Below, piece by piece: positions 54,174-61,766 of a DNA stretch of 64,000 nucleotides. A model generated the notes under the pieces. It was not told the origin of the DNA, ran no database searches, and saw only the letters and a program-made list of their open reading frames with translations. Origin of the DNA: an uncultured Gammaproteobacteria bacterium (GTDB taxonomy: Bacteria; Pseudomonadota; Gammaproteobacteria; Eutrophobiales; Eutrophobiaceae). Position numbers and translations under genes: made by a program. Location of the stretch: positions 372,001 to 436,000 of the forward strand of contig CALSRS010000001.1 in the NCBI GenBank assembly GCA_943788815.1. The letters are read 5' to 3'. The stretch's first letter is position 1. Each line of letters starts with the position of its first letter.

Positions 54174-55361
54174 ATGAAATTCAACCGCCTGTTCACCCTT
54201 ACTTTGATCACATTCACAGTGTGGCTCGCCGCCGGTGCGCCCGCCTCAGCGCAGGGTGGACCCAACCTGCCACCGGATGTTTACGCTGACTCGAGAAACC
54301 GCCTGCCGCTACCCATGCGCGACGAGCTCGACAATAAACACAAGCAGACCTACGATGCTGTCTTGGCCCGCACCGGATCCGTGGAAGGATTACGCGGCAT
54401 GGCTGGTATCGAACTGCACGGTAGCTCAGGCAATATTCGCTTCGAGTCACCCGCAGGTCGTCGCCTCATTGAACTGGCCATCATTGTGGGTGCGCGCCAT
54501 GGTGAACAGAACTTTGAATGGTCACTGCATGCGAGTCAGGCGTTACGCGAGGGCCTGGAGATGGAAATTATTGATATTGTTCGTCATAAGCAGCCACCTG
54601 TGGGCATCGGCGAGAAAGAAGCCGCCATCATCTCCCTGGGCCGCGAGATGGCCGAGCAGCACCGCGTCTCTCCGCAGACCTATGCGCGCGCGCTGAAGGC
54701 GCTAGGCAAAGTAGCGCTGGTAGACATTGCCGTTACCGTGGCATATCGAGCCAATCAGACCGTACTAATCTGGGTTGACCAGCACATGCCACTGGACTAT
54801 GTGGACGAGGCGCCTTTGCCCATTAACATCATCGAGTCACCACCCGATATCTACCCGCAATCGCGTAGCCGCCTGCGCCAGCGCGAGGGCCAGCGGCCGA
54901 TCACACCCGGCCGTACACTCGCACCCTATGGCAAGGGCCCGGGACAGATCGCACTCACTCAGGCCGGTGGTAAATATCTGGACATCATGGTTGGTAAACC
55001 CTTGCGCGCCCTCGCCCGACTGGTCGCCGCGCGCGAGCTCAACCAGCAGGTGATGTGGACCGAGACTGAACCTGAGGCACGCAAACTGGGCCTGAGCTCC
55101 GTGGCCATCGAAGTTGTGCGCGATAACAAATCGACCACCGGCCTGACTGAGAAAGAAGCCATGGTCATTCAGATGGGACGCGAGTTGCTCGGCGTGCACC
55201 ACGTTGCACCGGAGACGTATGTGAAAGCCGTTGATCTCTTCGGCGAGCGCGACGCACTGGACCTCGCCACCGAGATCGGTGAACACGCCCGTGAAGCCGG
55301 CATACTGACTATTTTCGATCAGCAACTCCCAGAGGGCGTGGAGCCACTACTACCTATGTGA
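54174..55361 (+). CDS. Secreted carboxymuconolactone decarboxylase (CMD)-like tandem protein
   Basis: 395 residues from ATG 54174 with signal peptide LTLITFTVWLAAGAPASAQ. Two CMD-like all-helical units (about 60-205 and 230-390): GRRLIELAIIVGARHGEQNFEWSLHASQALREGLEMEIIDIVRHKQPPVGIGEKEAAIISLGREM and later LARLVAARELNQQ...KEAMVIQMGRELLGVHHVAPETYVKAVDLFG. The AhpD-type CxxC is absent, so it is not a peroxidase of that class. The gene is visibly more GC-rich than its neighbours (39 of 60 bases in 55021-55080) and is bracketed by REP-like remnants. Confidence 0.8.
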   Translation: MKFNRLFTLTLITFTVWLAAGAPASAQGGPNLPPDVYADSRNRLPLPMRDELDNKHKQTYDAVLARTGSVEGLRGMAGIELHGSSGNIRFESPAGRRLIELAIIVGARHGEQNFEWSLHASQALREGLEMEIIDIVRHKQPPVGIGEKEAAIISLGREMAEQHRVSPQTYARALKALGKVALVDIAVTVAYRANQTVLIWVDQHMPLDYVDEAPLPINIIESPPDIYPQSRSRLRQREGQRPITPGRTLAPYGKGPGQIALTQAGGKYLDIMVGKPLRALARLVAARELNQQVMWTETEPEARKLGLSSVAIEVVRDNKSTTGLTEKEAMVIQMGRELLGVHHVAPETYVKAVDLFGERDALDLATEIGEHAREAGILTIFDQQLPEGVEPLLPM

Positions 55362-55378
55362 TGAGGTATGTCCTTGAT

Positions 55379-55400
55379 CAATCGACACAGTCCCTGTTGA
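55379..55400. repeat. Degenerate copy of the GTCAGTGTCGATTG arm
   Basis: CAATCGACACAGTCCCTG plus TTGA matches the right arm at 56939-56960 in 19 of 22 bases. It follows the CMD-like gene and could also form a weak stem for its terminator. Confidence 0.6.
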
Positions 55401-55414
55401 TTGATCGATTGATT

Positions 55415-55430
55415 GCCAACTATAGTTGGC
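55415..55430. promoter_or_regulatory. Perfect 16-bp palindrome, probable toxin-antitoxin operator
   Basis: GCCAACTATAGTTGGC is self-complementary and lies 44 bases upstream of the toxin start. The overlap with a TATAGT-like -10 element suggests that binding by the helix-turn-helix antitoxin would repress the operon, as is usual for HigBA-type modules. Confidence 0.65.
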
Positions 55431-55473
55431 ATATGATAGTCTGTGTAAGAAATATTCAACGGATGGATCCGAC

Positions 55474-55797
55474 ATGCAAACGACGGTTATCGTCTACGCT
55501 GATAATAAAGGGAAGGAACCCTTTAGCAATTGGCTGACCGGTTTAAGTGATGCCCGAATTCGACGACGTGTAATTATGAGACTACGCCGCATTGAACAAG
55601 GTCACTTTGGTGACTGTAAACATCTTCAGGATAATGTATTTGAATTACGATTGTTCTTCGGCCCAGGTTATCGAATTTATTTAGGCAAAGATGGTGACAA
55701 GTTAGTTGTCCTCCTGTGTGGCGGTGATAAAAGTACGCAACAAAAAGACATCTTCAAAGCACTAAACTTTTGGAACGAGTATAAACACCATGCGTAA
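55474..55797 (+). CDS. HigB/RelE-like toxin of the phage-derived Gp49-like family
   Basis: 107 residues from ATG 55474. The features FSNWLTGLSDARIRRRVIMRLRRIEQGHFGDCKHLQDNVFELRLFFGPGYRIYLGKDGDKLVVLLCGGDKSTQQKDIFKALNFWNEYK fit the addiction-module killer protein family, with the basic strand, GPGYRIYL and GGDKSTQQKDI. Such toxins cut mRNA at the ribosome. The gene precedes the antitoxin, the order typical of HigBA, and overlaps it by 8 bases. Confidence 0.92.
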   Translation: MQTTVIVYADNKGKEPFSNWLTGLSDARIRRRVIMRLRRIEQGHFGDCKHLQDNVFELRLFFGPGYRIYLGKDGDKLVVLLCGGDKSTQQKDIFKALNFWNEYKHHA

Positions 55798-56107
55798 CTA
55801 CAGAACACTCAATGAATTGGAAGCAGATTATTTCCACAAGAACCCTCGTGAAATTGATACCTACCTGACTGAAATCTTCAATGAATATGCCATTGATGCA
55901 GACTCTGCAGCATTATTGGCATCACTGCGCGTCATCGCGAAGGTAAAAGGCATCTCCGCTTTGGCCGAGCAAACGGGAATGAGCCGACAAGGGCTGCAAA
56001 AAGCGTTGTCAAATAAAGGCAATCCGCGTCTGGATAGTATTAACTCAATCATGCATGCATTGGGATATCGGTTAATGCCCAAGAAAAATAGACTGAATCC
56101 AGATTAA
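55790..56107 (+). CDS. HigA-like antitoxin
   Basis: 105 residues. N-terminal FHKNPREIDTYLTEIFNEYAIDADSAALLASLRVIAKVKGISALAEQTGMSRQGLQKALSNKGNPRLDSINSIMHALGYRLMP is the addiction-module antidote (XRE/HTH) family. It should bind the toxin and the palindrome at 55415. It ends overlapping the stop of the convergent peptidase gene by 4 bases. Confidence 0.92.
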   Translation: MRNYRTLNELEADYFHKNPREIDTYLTEIFNEYAIDADSAALLASLRVIAKVKGISALAEQTGMSRQGLQKALSNKGNPRLDSINSIMHALGYRLMPKKNRLNPD

Positions 56108-56868
56108 TTTTTGGCTTTTGTTAATTCAATTAGAGGTTTAAATTTATCAGATGGCATTATAACTTGTTTCACGTATTCTCCATGTTCCCAATAAATCAGA
56201 TACGCTTTCTTATTTTTCTTTGATGAAAGAATACGATAGTTATCATCTTTAATATGTAATGCGGCACAATTATCTAAACCAACTGCGACACCTTGAGTTG
56301 TTTTCATCATGGCTTTTAATGCAGGCTGGCGATGTTTTTCAACATCATAATGCGGACACATCAACACATCCGCATAATTCAGGCCTGTGACTTTTATTAA
56401 CGACAGATTAGTTTCGTCTTTGAACTTACGGGAATCACTATTTCCTTGTCGAAACCAACAAATTGCACCCGCACTCAATCCACATAATATTGCACCACGT
56501 TTTCTGGCTTGATCTAAATATTTATCCACACCTAACTTACGCCATAACTTCATCATACGTAGGGTATTACCACCTCCTACATAAATAATATCGCTTTGTA
56601 AAATAAGCCTTTGTATTTTTTTGTCAGAAGGTCGATTTCGATACAACAACAACTCCTGCACAGAACAACCCAGGCGTTCTTCATACTGTTCACGGAAAGC
56701 TTCACAATAATCTACATTGTCTTCACTCGCAGTAGGAAGAAATAACACTCTGGGTGATTTTCTTTTTGCTTGCTTAACAATGCATCGATCAATCAGTGTG
56801 GTTTGGGGCTCGCGATTTGCAGGCACCATTATCTTTCCACCACCAATGGCAATAATATTTCTTTTCAT
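56104..56868 (-). CDS. Peptidase E (S51)-like type 1 glutamine-amidotransferase-fold protein
   Basis: 254 residues from ATG 56868; the longer frame to 56937 runs into a repeat and is unlikely. NIIAIGGGKIMVPAN, SPRVLFLPTASEDNVDY, LQSDIIYVGGGNTLRMMKLWRKLGV and RGAILCGLSAGAICWFRQGNSDS with the nucleophile Ser in GLSAGA fit family S51, which includes Asp-dipeptidase PepE and cyanophycinase-like enzymes. GLDNCAALHIKDDNYRIL follows. No signal peptide, so it is cytosolic. It lies just downstream of the SDR gene. Confidence 0.9.
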   Translation of the reverse strand: MKRNIIAIGGGKIMVPANREPQTTLIDRCIVKQAKRKSPRVLFLPTASEDNVDYCEAFREQYEERLGCSVQELLLYRNRPSDKKIQRLILQSDIIYVGGGNTLRMMKLWRKLGVDKYLDQARKRGAILCGLSAGAICWFRQGNSDSRKFKDETNLSLIKVTGLNYADVLMCPHYDVEKHRQPALKAMMKTTQGVAVGLDNCAALHIKDDNYRILSSKKNKKAYLIYWEHGEYVKQVIMPSDKFKPLIELTKAKN

Positions 56869-56888
56869 AGGGTTTTTTATCAATAGTA

Positions 56889-56960
56889 TCAATAGGGTCA
56901 GTGTCGATTGCTTTCCAAAATACTTATCACAATTCAATCAATCGACACTGACCCTATTGA
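56889..56960. repeat. Perfect 22-bp inverted repeat, REP-like GGGTCAGTGTCGATTG type
   Basis: Arms 56889-56910 and 56939-56960 are exact complements with a 28-base spacer. The right arm contains the TAG stop of the SDR gene and its preceding CAA codon. The left arm ends 21 bases before the peptidase ATG. Confidence 0.92.
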
Positions 56961-57874
56961 TTTTCCCTGCCGGGCAACCCCAAAATCTCCCGGGTCATTT
57001 TATCCAGTCGTTCCCGGGCAGCTTCATCGTATGTCTGGTCATGGGCACGGCCTTCATCATACTGCTCGAAGTAGATACCAGAGCGTCCTTGCAGATCGGG
57101 TGATGTGGCGACGTACATCACCACATTGGCACCTTCATCTACTGCGGAGCGCACGGGACCGGGAGTTTGCAATACCATAGTGGTACCCATTCTAGAGGCC
57201 GGGTGTAGCGTGTTGAAGGTGACGCCAGTACCTTCAAGTAATTCGGCATAATAAAAAGTATGCATGACCTGGGCGATTTTACTAAGACGATATGCCGATC
57301 TACCGCTGTGTTCGTTATCCTGATTAAGGTCGTCGAAGTTTAATGCCATCTGTGAACGTGAGGTTATATTAATGATTCTGGAAGGGGCTCTATCCTTGAG
57401 TGTGGGGAGCAGAAGTTCGGTCAATAAATAATGCGCCAGGTAATTTACCTGAAATAACATTTCGTATCCGTCCTCACTTTCCCGTCTTTCACCACCGGCA
57501 AAACCGGCACCAAGCCCGGCATTGTTGACCAGGACATCTAGTCTTTGATGATCACGATTAATGGCCTCGGCCATTTTCCGAACATTATCCAGGGAACCAA
57601 AATCTGCCTGATAAAACTCGGCATTGCCACCGTTGTTTTTTATCTCCGCAACCACCTCTGCCCCACGCTGTGCATTACGACCATGAATCAGCATATGGGC
57701 GCCAAGCCTGCCCAGGCGTGTTGCCACTTCTCTACCCAGTCCATCGGTGGATCCTGTGATGAGTATCGTTTTACCAGACATGTCAGGATAGTCACCTGCG
57801 TCCTGCGCCCAGGTGGTGGTGACGCAAAGGGAGAGTAAGAAAAGACTTACTATGATTGTGTTAACTTTATTCAT
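56954..57874 (-). CDS. Exported short-chain dehydrogenase/reductase
   Basis: 306 residues. Signal peptide VNTIIVSLFLLSLCVTTTWAQDA is unusual for an SDR, since cofactor NAD(P) is normally cytosolic. The fold is clear: GKTILITGSTDGLGREVATRLGRLGAHMLIHGRN, FYQADFGSLDNVRKMAEAI, LDVLVNNAGLGAG and SAYRLSKIAQVMHTFYY with the YxxxK catalytic pair. Like the WW-oxidoreductase branch it lacks a clear specificity signature. The terminus REN plus Q is set by the palindrome at 56939-56960. Confidence 0.85.
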   Translation of the reverse strand: MNKVNTIIVSLFLLSLCVTTTWAQDAGDYPDMSGKTILITGSTDGLGREVATRLGRLGAHMLIHGRNAQRGAEVVAEIKNNGGNAEFYQADFGSLDNVRKMAEAINRDHQRLDVLVNNAGLGAGFAGGERRESEDGYEMLFQVNYLAHYLLTELLLPTLKDRAPSRIINITSRSQMALNFDDLNQDNEHSGRSAYRLSKIAQVMHTFYYAELLEGTGVTFNTLHPASRMGTTMVLQTPGPVRSAVDEGANVVMYVATSPDLQGRSGIYFEQYDEGRAHDQTYDEAARERLDKMTREILGLPGRENQ

Positions 57875-57969
57875 CTGTAAATTGCGCCATTATTCGTGAA
57901 TTCATTAGGATAACAAATGATTCGTTTGATGGGCAGAATTTCGCTAAGGAGTAATGATTACAATGTAAA

Positions 57970-58193
57970 ATTCATCATTCCGGCGAACTCCTATATGAGG
58001 AAGGTGAGATCGAGAAGCTGGCCTGGGCCATGTAGACGATACATTTCATGAATGGAATCGGTAGAGTCGTGTCTGGAACGAAGACCGAGAGCGAAGCAGG
58101 AGCAAAAGCGGAATCTAGTTAATAAAATGCGCCGTGGGCGCTCAATCTATTGACTGGATTCCGGATAAGTCCTCCGGACTTTCCGGAATGACG
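57970..58193. repeat. Composite palindromic repeat in a 641-base gap
   Basis: No gene is seen from 57875 to 58515. Here the left arm CATCATTCCGGCGAAC, inner AATCGGTAGAGTCGTGTCTGGAACGAAGACCGAGAG, and the right arm GCGGAATCTAGTTAATAAAATGCGCC can be read. It ends with the palindrome TGGATTCCGG...CCGGAATGACG at 58155-58193, with an inner TCC-TCC-GGA stem. Confidence 0.75.
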
Positions 58194-58207
58194 AAATACA
58201 GATAGCA

Positions 58208-58330
58208 TCATTCCCGCGAAAACAACACACCCTTCATTCCCGCGAACGCCACAGCCCGTCATTCCCTCGAACGCCACAGCCCGTCATTCCCGCGAACGCC
58301 ACAGCCCGTCATTCCCGCGAAAGCGGGAAT
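58208..58330. repeat. Tandem 25-base minisatellite ending in a dRS3-like hairpin
   Basis: ATTCCC/ATTCCCTC units begin at 58210, 58236, 58261, 58286 and 58311; spacing 26, 25, 25, 25. The unit is CATTCCCGCGAACGCCACAG plus five bases. The last unit ends as a full palindrome ATTCCCGC-GAAA-GCGGGAAT (58311-58330), so a single hairpin seems to have been amplified by its left arm. Confidence 0.92.
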
Positions 58331-58368
58331 CTAGTTTTAAGAATCGTGACGAAGTCACCCCCACTCTC

Positions 58369-58440
58369 GTCATACTGGCGAACGCCAGTATCCAATTTAT
58401 TAAGTCCGCCCTTTGGGCGGACATATAGTATTAGAATCCA
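58369..58440. repeat. Simple hairpin plus tail hairpin
   Basis: ATACTGGCG-AA-CGCCAGTAT (58372-58391) is followed by TCCAAT and the strong stem GTCCGCCC-TTT-GGGCGGAC (58404-58422). This is the clearest copy of the two-hairpin layout. Confidence 0.9.
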
Positions 58441-58487
58441 GATCTAGCCTGGTATGACTTCGATATATGGATATTTTTTTTGGAGGT

Positions 58488-58512
58488 GGGGGCAGAGTAA
58501 AAACTCGATACA
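58488..58512 (+). repeat. REP-like arm, plus-strand GGGGGCAGAGTAAAAAC
   Basis: This copy reads in the plus direction, opposite to the neighbouring DUF1456 gene, unlike most others. It continues as TCGATACA. Confidence 0.7.
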
Positions 58513-58515
58513 ATA

Positions 58516-59019
58516 CTATTTTTCCTTTTTACCCCAAACATTTTCCTTTTCGATCTCTTCATCATTCCGGTATTTTATCTGGATACCATGTAAGAAATTT
58601 CTCAGGATTTGTTCCTTGCACACTCTGTAATGTTTGTGGCCTTTCTTTCTGAAAAAGGCGCTGAGTTCATGCTTGCTTATCTTAATATCCACAAGTGCCA
58701 GGATTTTTAGAATGTCATCCGCCTGTAGGTTAAGGGCTATCTTGAGTTTCCTGAAAATTATGTTGTAGTCGAGTTTGTCTTCAGGCTCGGGTTTCGCACC
58801 TTCTTTCTTACCGCGCATGTCGTTAATCAGGCCATTTAGGAAACAGGCCAATGTCTTGTCATCAACGGGCTGTTGCTCAGGGTCTTCGTCCTTTTTTAAC
58901 CAGTCACTGACCTGGCTGCGTGTGGCTGTGAGATCAGCTTGCGCGAAGATGGCGATCATTTTTGAATCGTTAAAATCAAATGAATAGCGAAGTCGGCGCA
59001 GAATGTCGTTGTTATTAAT
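58516..59019 (-). CDS. YehS-like DUF1456 protein with probable ATT start
   Basis: 167 residues if started at the ATT at 59019. The first ATG (58959) would remove the conserved N-terminus NNNDILRRLRYSFDFNDSK, which is the standard DUF1456 opening. The frame is closed upstream at a TGA inside the preceding gene, with no ATG, GTG or TTG in between. The rest is two tandem DUF1456 repeats: MIAIFAQADLTATRSQVSDWLKKDEDPE, LACFLNGLINDMRGK and FRKLKIALNLQADDILKILALVDIKISKHELSAFFRKKGHKHYR. Function unknown. It begins 2 bases after the CvfB stop and should be coupled to it. Confidence 0.82.
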   Translation of the reverse strand: MNNNDILRRLRYSFDFNDSKMIAIFAQADLTATRSQVSDWLKKDEDPEQQPVDDKTLACFLNGLINDMRGKKEGAKPEPEDKLDYNIIFRKLKIALNLQADDILKILALVDIKISKHELSAFFRKKGHKHYRVCKEQILRNFLHGIQIKYRNDEEIEKENVWGKKEK

Positions 59020-59021
59020 AG

Positions 59022-59885
59022 TTAAGTCCCGTCATTTGTTGGTTCGCTGGTCTGTTTGTTGAGGCGTATGCCATCGGCTTCTATCTTAATAATACGCTGT
59101 TTGTAGAGTCTGCTGATGACTTTCTTGAAAGATTTTTTACTCATACCAAATAGTTCCTCAATTATCGCAGGATCGGTTTTGTCATTCGCGGCTGCAAATC
59201 CATTGTGCCAATTAAGGTAATTAACCACTTTCATAGTGTATTGGTCTCGTGTCTCTTGTTCCACTTTAAGGGCCAGGTCAATCTTGCCATCGGCTCTCAC
59301 AAATTTAATAAAGCCCCGCCTGGATTGCCCAAAACTAAGGCGTTCATGCACCTCATCTTTGTACACTAAACCCCAGTGGCTATGATTGATAATGGCCTTA
59401 AACCCCAGCTCGGTGCTGTTTGCAATAATAAGATCAACCTGTTGGCCGGGTGTGAAGTCGTGAGGCGCCTGGCTATCCAGAAACTTATCTATTTTGGATG
59501 AAGCAGTAATTCTGCCATCCGCCTTGTTCAAAAAGACATACACCAGATAGGATTTGCCCTCCTCCATAGGCACATGTTGCTCTCCAAACGGTGCCAGCAA
59601 ATCTTTGTCCAGACCCCAGTCCAAAAACGTCCCGTAATCGGTGTTCTCAACGACTTTCAGGTAAGCGAATTCTCCAACCTTCACTTTAGGGATTTGCGTC
59701 GTGACGATGAGTCGAGTTTCAGAATCCTGGTATAGGAAAACGGGTAACTGGTCGTCTACCGCAAGACCTGCGGGGCAATATTTGGTGGGCAACAGGATTT
59801 CGCCCAGATCTTCCCCATCCACATAGGCACCCTGCTCAGTCATTTTTAATACGTTCAAGTTGTAGGTTTGCCCAAGGGTCAGCAT
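59022..59885 (-). CDS. cvfB: CvfB-like S1-domain RNA-binding protein
   Basis: 287 residues. Two or three S1-like domains: LGQTYNLNVLKMTEQGAYVDGEDLGEILLP, FAYLKVVENTDYGTFLDWGLDKDLLAPFGEQ, and FTPGQQVDLIIANSTELGFKAIINHSHWGLVYKDEVHERLSFGQSRRGFIKFVRADGKIDLALK. The C-terminal helical part (IIEELFGMSKKSFKKVISRLYKQRIIKIEADGIRL) is a winged-helix, as in CvfB. It binds RNA and affects gene expression. Followed at once by the DUF1456 gene. Confidence 0.9.
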   Translation of the reverse strand: MLTLGQTYNLNVLKMTEQGAYVDGEDLGEILLPTKYCPAGLAVDDQLPVFLYQDSETRLIVTTQIPKVKVGEFAYLKVVENTDYGTFLDWGLDKDLLAPFGEQHVPMEEGKSYLVYVFLNKADGRITASSKIDKFLDSQAPHDFTPGQQVDLIIANSTELGFKAIINHSHWGLVYKDEVHERLSFGQSRRGFIKFVRADGKIDLALKVEQETRDQYTMKVVNYLNWHNGFAAANDKTDPAIIEELFGMSKKSFKKVISRLYKQRIIKIEADGIRLNKQTSEPTNDGT

Positions 59886-59969
59886 GCTTGTCTCTTGTTA
59901 TAAATCTGGAGGGGTATTCTAATCCATTCGACTCGATTTTGTTCTTGTAGTTGGTGCGGCATCTCAATA

Positions 59970-60031
59970 AGTGGGGTCAGATAACACTTTTTAAAGACCA
60001 TCAAAGTTAGAAAGTCGTATCTGACCCCACT
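59970..60031. repeat. Inverted pair AGTGGGGTCAGATA / TATCTGACCCCACT
   Basis: 14-bp perfect arms (59970-59983 and 60018-60031) with a 34-base spacer. The right arm and spacer encode the last residues and the stop of the RHH gene at 60007. Confidence 0.92.
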
Positions 60032-60264
60032 AATTTTCTCCCACGCCGCTTTAGATCTATTACGACCGCTTCATAGGGATAGCTTGGCTCATTAATCCGA
60101 TCTTCGAATGCTGCAAGGTCTTCTGCATCTTCAACCAGACTATGTTGCACGGCTTCATTGACTAAATCTGATATCGATCGCTCTGTTTCTGCAGCTTTTA
60201 CTCGAAGTGCATGGTGGAGCACAGGATCAAAATAGATGGTTGCCCTTTTAAGAGTAGTGTTCAT
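60007..60264 (-). CDS. CopG-type ribbon-helix-helix protein with repeat-derived end
   Basis: 85 residues. LKRATIYFDPVLHHALRVKAAETERSISDLVNEAVQHSL is a typical antitoxin-like RHH domain; AYEAVV-type YEAVVIDLKRRGRKL is the usual close. The extra VGSDTTF at the end is encoded by the GGGGTCAGAT repeat, whose TAA ends the gene. No toxin partner is visible on either side. Confidence 0.8.
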   Translation of the reverse strand: MNTTLKRATIYFDPVLHHALRVKAAETERSISDLVNEAVQHSLVEDAEDLAAFEDRINEPSYPYEAVVIDLKRRGRKLVGSDTTF

Positions 60265-60324
60265 ATTATAAGGATGATGTCATATCGCAATAACGTCAAG
60301 ACGTTGACCTTGCGACATTTCGAA

Positions 60325-60410
60325 TTGTTACTCTGACCCCAAATATTCTTAGGTTACAAAATTAAGTTTCAAGACCTGGCCCCTTTGTTCTCTTTTTTTA
60401 CTCTGACCCC
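60325..60410 (-). repeat. Two REP-like arms in tandem (60325-60340 and 60393-60410)
   Basis: Both read GGGGTCAGAGTAA on the minus strand, 70 bases apart. The one at 60393-60410 supplies the TAA stop of the MscS gene (GGG TCA GAG TAA) and encodes its last three residues. Confidence 0.85.
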
Positions 60411-61681
60411 GAAGGTCCGTTAATATCGAGGGAATTTTTAAAATGGATATCGCGCTGAGGATAGGGAATTTCTATACCGTGCTCGTGAAATTTATCCCAT
60501 ACGCCTAATAATATCTCATTAATAACACTTGATCTGCCATTCTGAGGATCTCCAATCCAGGCCCGAATCTCCAGATCCACAGAAGAGTCACCAAAGCCCT
60601 TTAAATGGCAAACCACCTTTGGTTCGTCTAATATACGCTCGGGTTGCGAAGCAGCCTCTACACATAATTTTACTGCTTTACGCACATCGGAATTGTAATG
60701 TACGCCTACCGGGATTCTTAATCTAATTCTGCTATTACTAAACGACCAGTTTTCTACCCGTGTGATTATCAGTTCTTCATTGGGTATTAAATGTTCAACC
60801 CCATCTCTTGTTTCCAAAGAGACGTACCTGGCATTTAAAGATTTCACCCATCCATAGGTATCTCCGATCGCAATTACGTCTCCAGGTTTAATTGATTTAT
60901 CAAGTAATAAAATTATACCGCTGATAAAATTTGATACGACCTTTTGCAGACCAAAACCAAGTCCAACACCCAATGCGCCGCCAAATACTGCAAATATCGT
61001 CAGGTCGATACCCACTGCAGAGATGGCAAGGAAAAAGGCAGCAGTAATTAGTAAAATACGAATGAATTTACCGGCCAGCACTCGGGCTGAAGGTGTCAAC
61101 ACAGTTGTATTATTTAGCTTGTTTTCTACAAATCCTGCTAGAAGATTAGCCAGCCACACTGATAAAACGAGATAAAACAAACCTTCTGCTATTGACCACA
61201 GGGATAGATTTATATTACCAACGCTAAATCTCAAACTATCCAGGTACGCCACGGAAGGCTTAAGCATGCCAAGTATATTCAGAGCCGCAATCAACCATAT
61301 AAAAAAAGCGATGGGTTTTGCGATTGATATATTCGTAATAAGAGAAGATATAAACCGGATAATAATCCAGGCCAAAAGCAGGCTACTGACAATATGAAAT
61401 ACCACATAAGACAACTGCAAATACTGGGCAACAAGTAGACAAATATAGACAAATACCAGTACCGTTGCCGGGAATATTATATGGTTGATAACCTTATTAG
61501 ATGCATCGCCTTTATCACGACTGTTAAGATAGTTTTGATATCGTTTCTGCAGAACTCCAGAGACCATCCACGCGATGACAACTACAAAAGCAAGAGTGAG
61601 AAATTGATATAGATTTGTCCAGACTAGAAATTCTGAATTAACCCAATCGCGTAATCTATCAATCCATCCGGCAATATCCAT
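60398..61681 (-). CDS. MscS-family small-conductance mechanosensitive channel
   Basis: 427 residues. Four to five N-terminal helices precede the pore helix VFGGALGVGLGFGLQKVVSNFISGIILLLDKSIKPGDVIAIGDTYGWVKSLNARYVSLETRDG, the core MscS signature. A beta domain follows (HLIPNEELIITRVENWSFSNSRIRLRIPVGVHYNSD) and a C-terminal alpha/beta part (KFHEHGIEIPYPQRDIHFKNSL). It releases osmolytes on hypo-osmotic shock. The final GSE and stop come from a REP-like arm. Confidence 0.93.
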   Translation of the reverse strand: MDIAGWIDRLRDWVNSEFLVWTNLYQFLTLAFVVVIAWMVSGVLQKRYQNYLNSRDKGDASNKVINHIIFPATVLVFVYICLLVAQYLQLSYVVFHIVSSLLLAWIIIRFISSLITNISIAKPIAFFIWLIAALNILGMLKPSVAYLDSLRFSVGNINLSLWSIAEGLFYLVLSVWLANLLAGFVENKLNNTTVLTPSARVLAGKFIRILLITAAFFLAISAVGIDLTIFAVFGGALGVGLGFGLQKVVSNFISGIILLLDKSIKPGDVIAIGDTYGWVKSLNARYVSLETRDGVEHLIPNEELIITRVENWSFSNSRIRLRIPVGVHYNSDVRKAVKLCVEAASQPERILDEPKVVCHLKGFGDSSVDLEIRAWIGDPQNGRSSVINEILLGVWDKFHEHGIEIPYPQRDIHFKNSLDINGPSGSE

Positions 61682-61766
61682 ATTAACTACTCTACATTAT
61701 TTCCGTTAAGTACTGAATAATTATGATTGGTATCAGGATAAAACTATCTAGTTAACAAGTTTCGTA

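Noticed and set aside
58208-58330. CRISPR array
   Set aside because: The 25-base units are continuous with no unique spacers, and no cas gene is present.
60007-60264. Toxin-antitoxin module at the CopG-type gene
   Set aside because: The RHH gene has antitoxin-like sequence but no toxin gene lies on either side.
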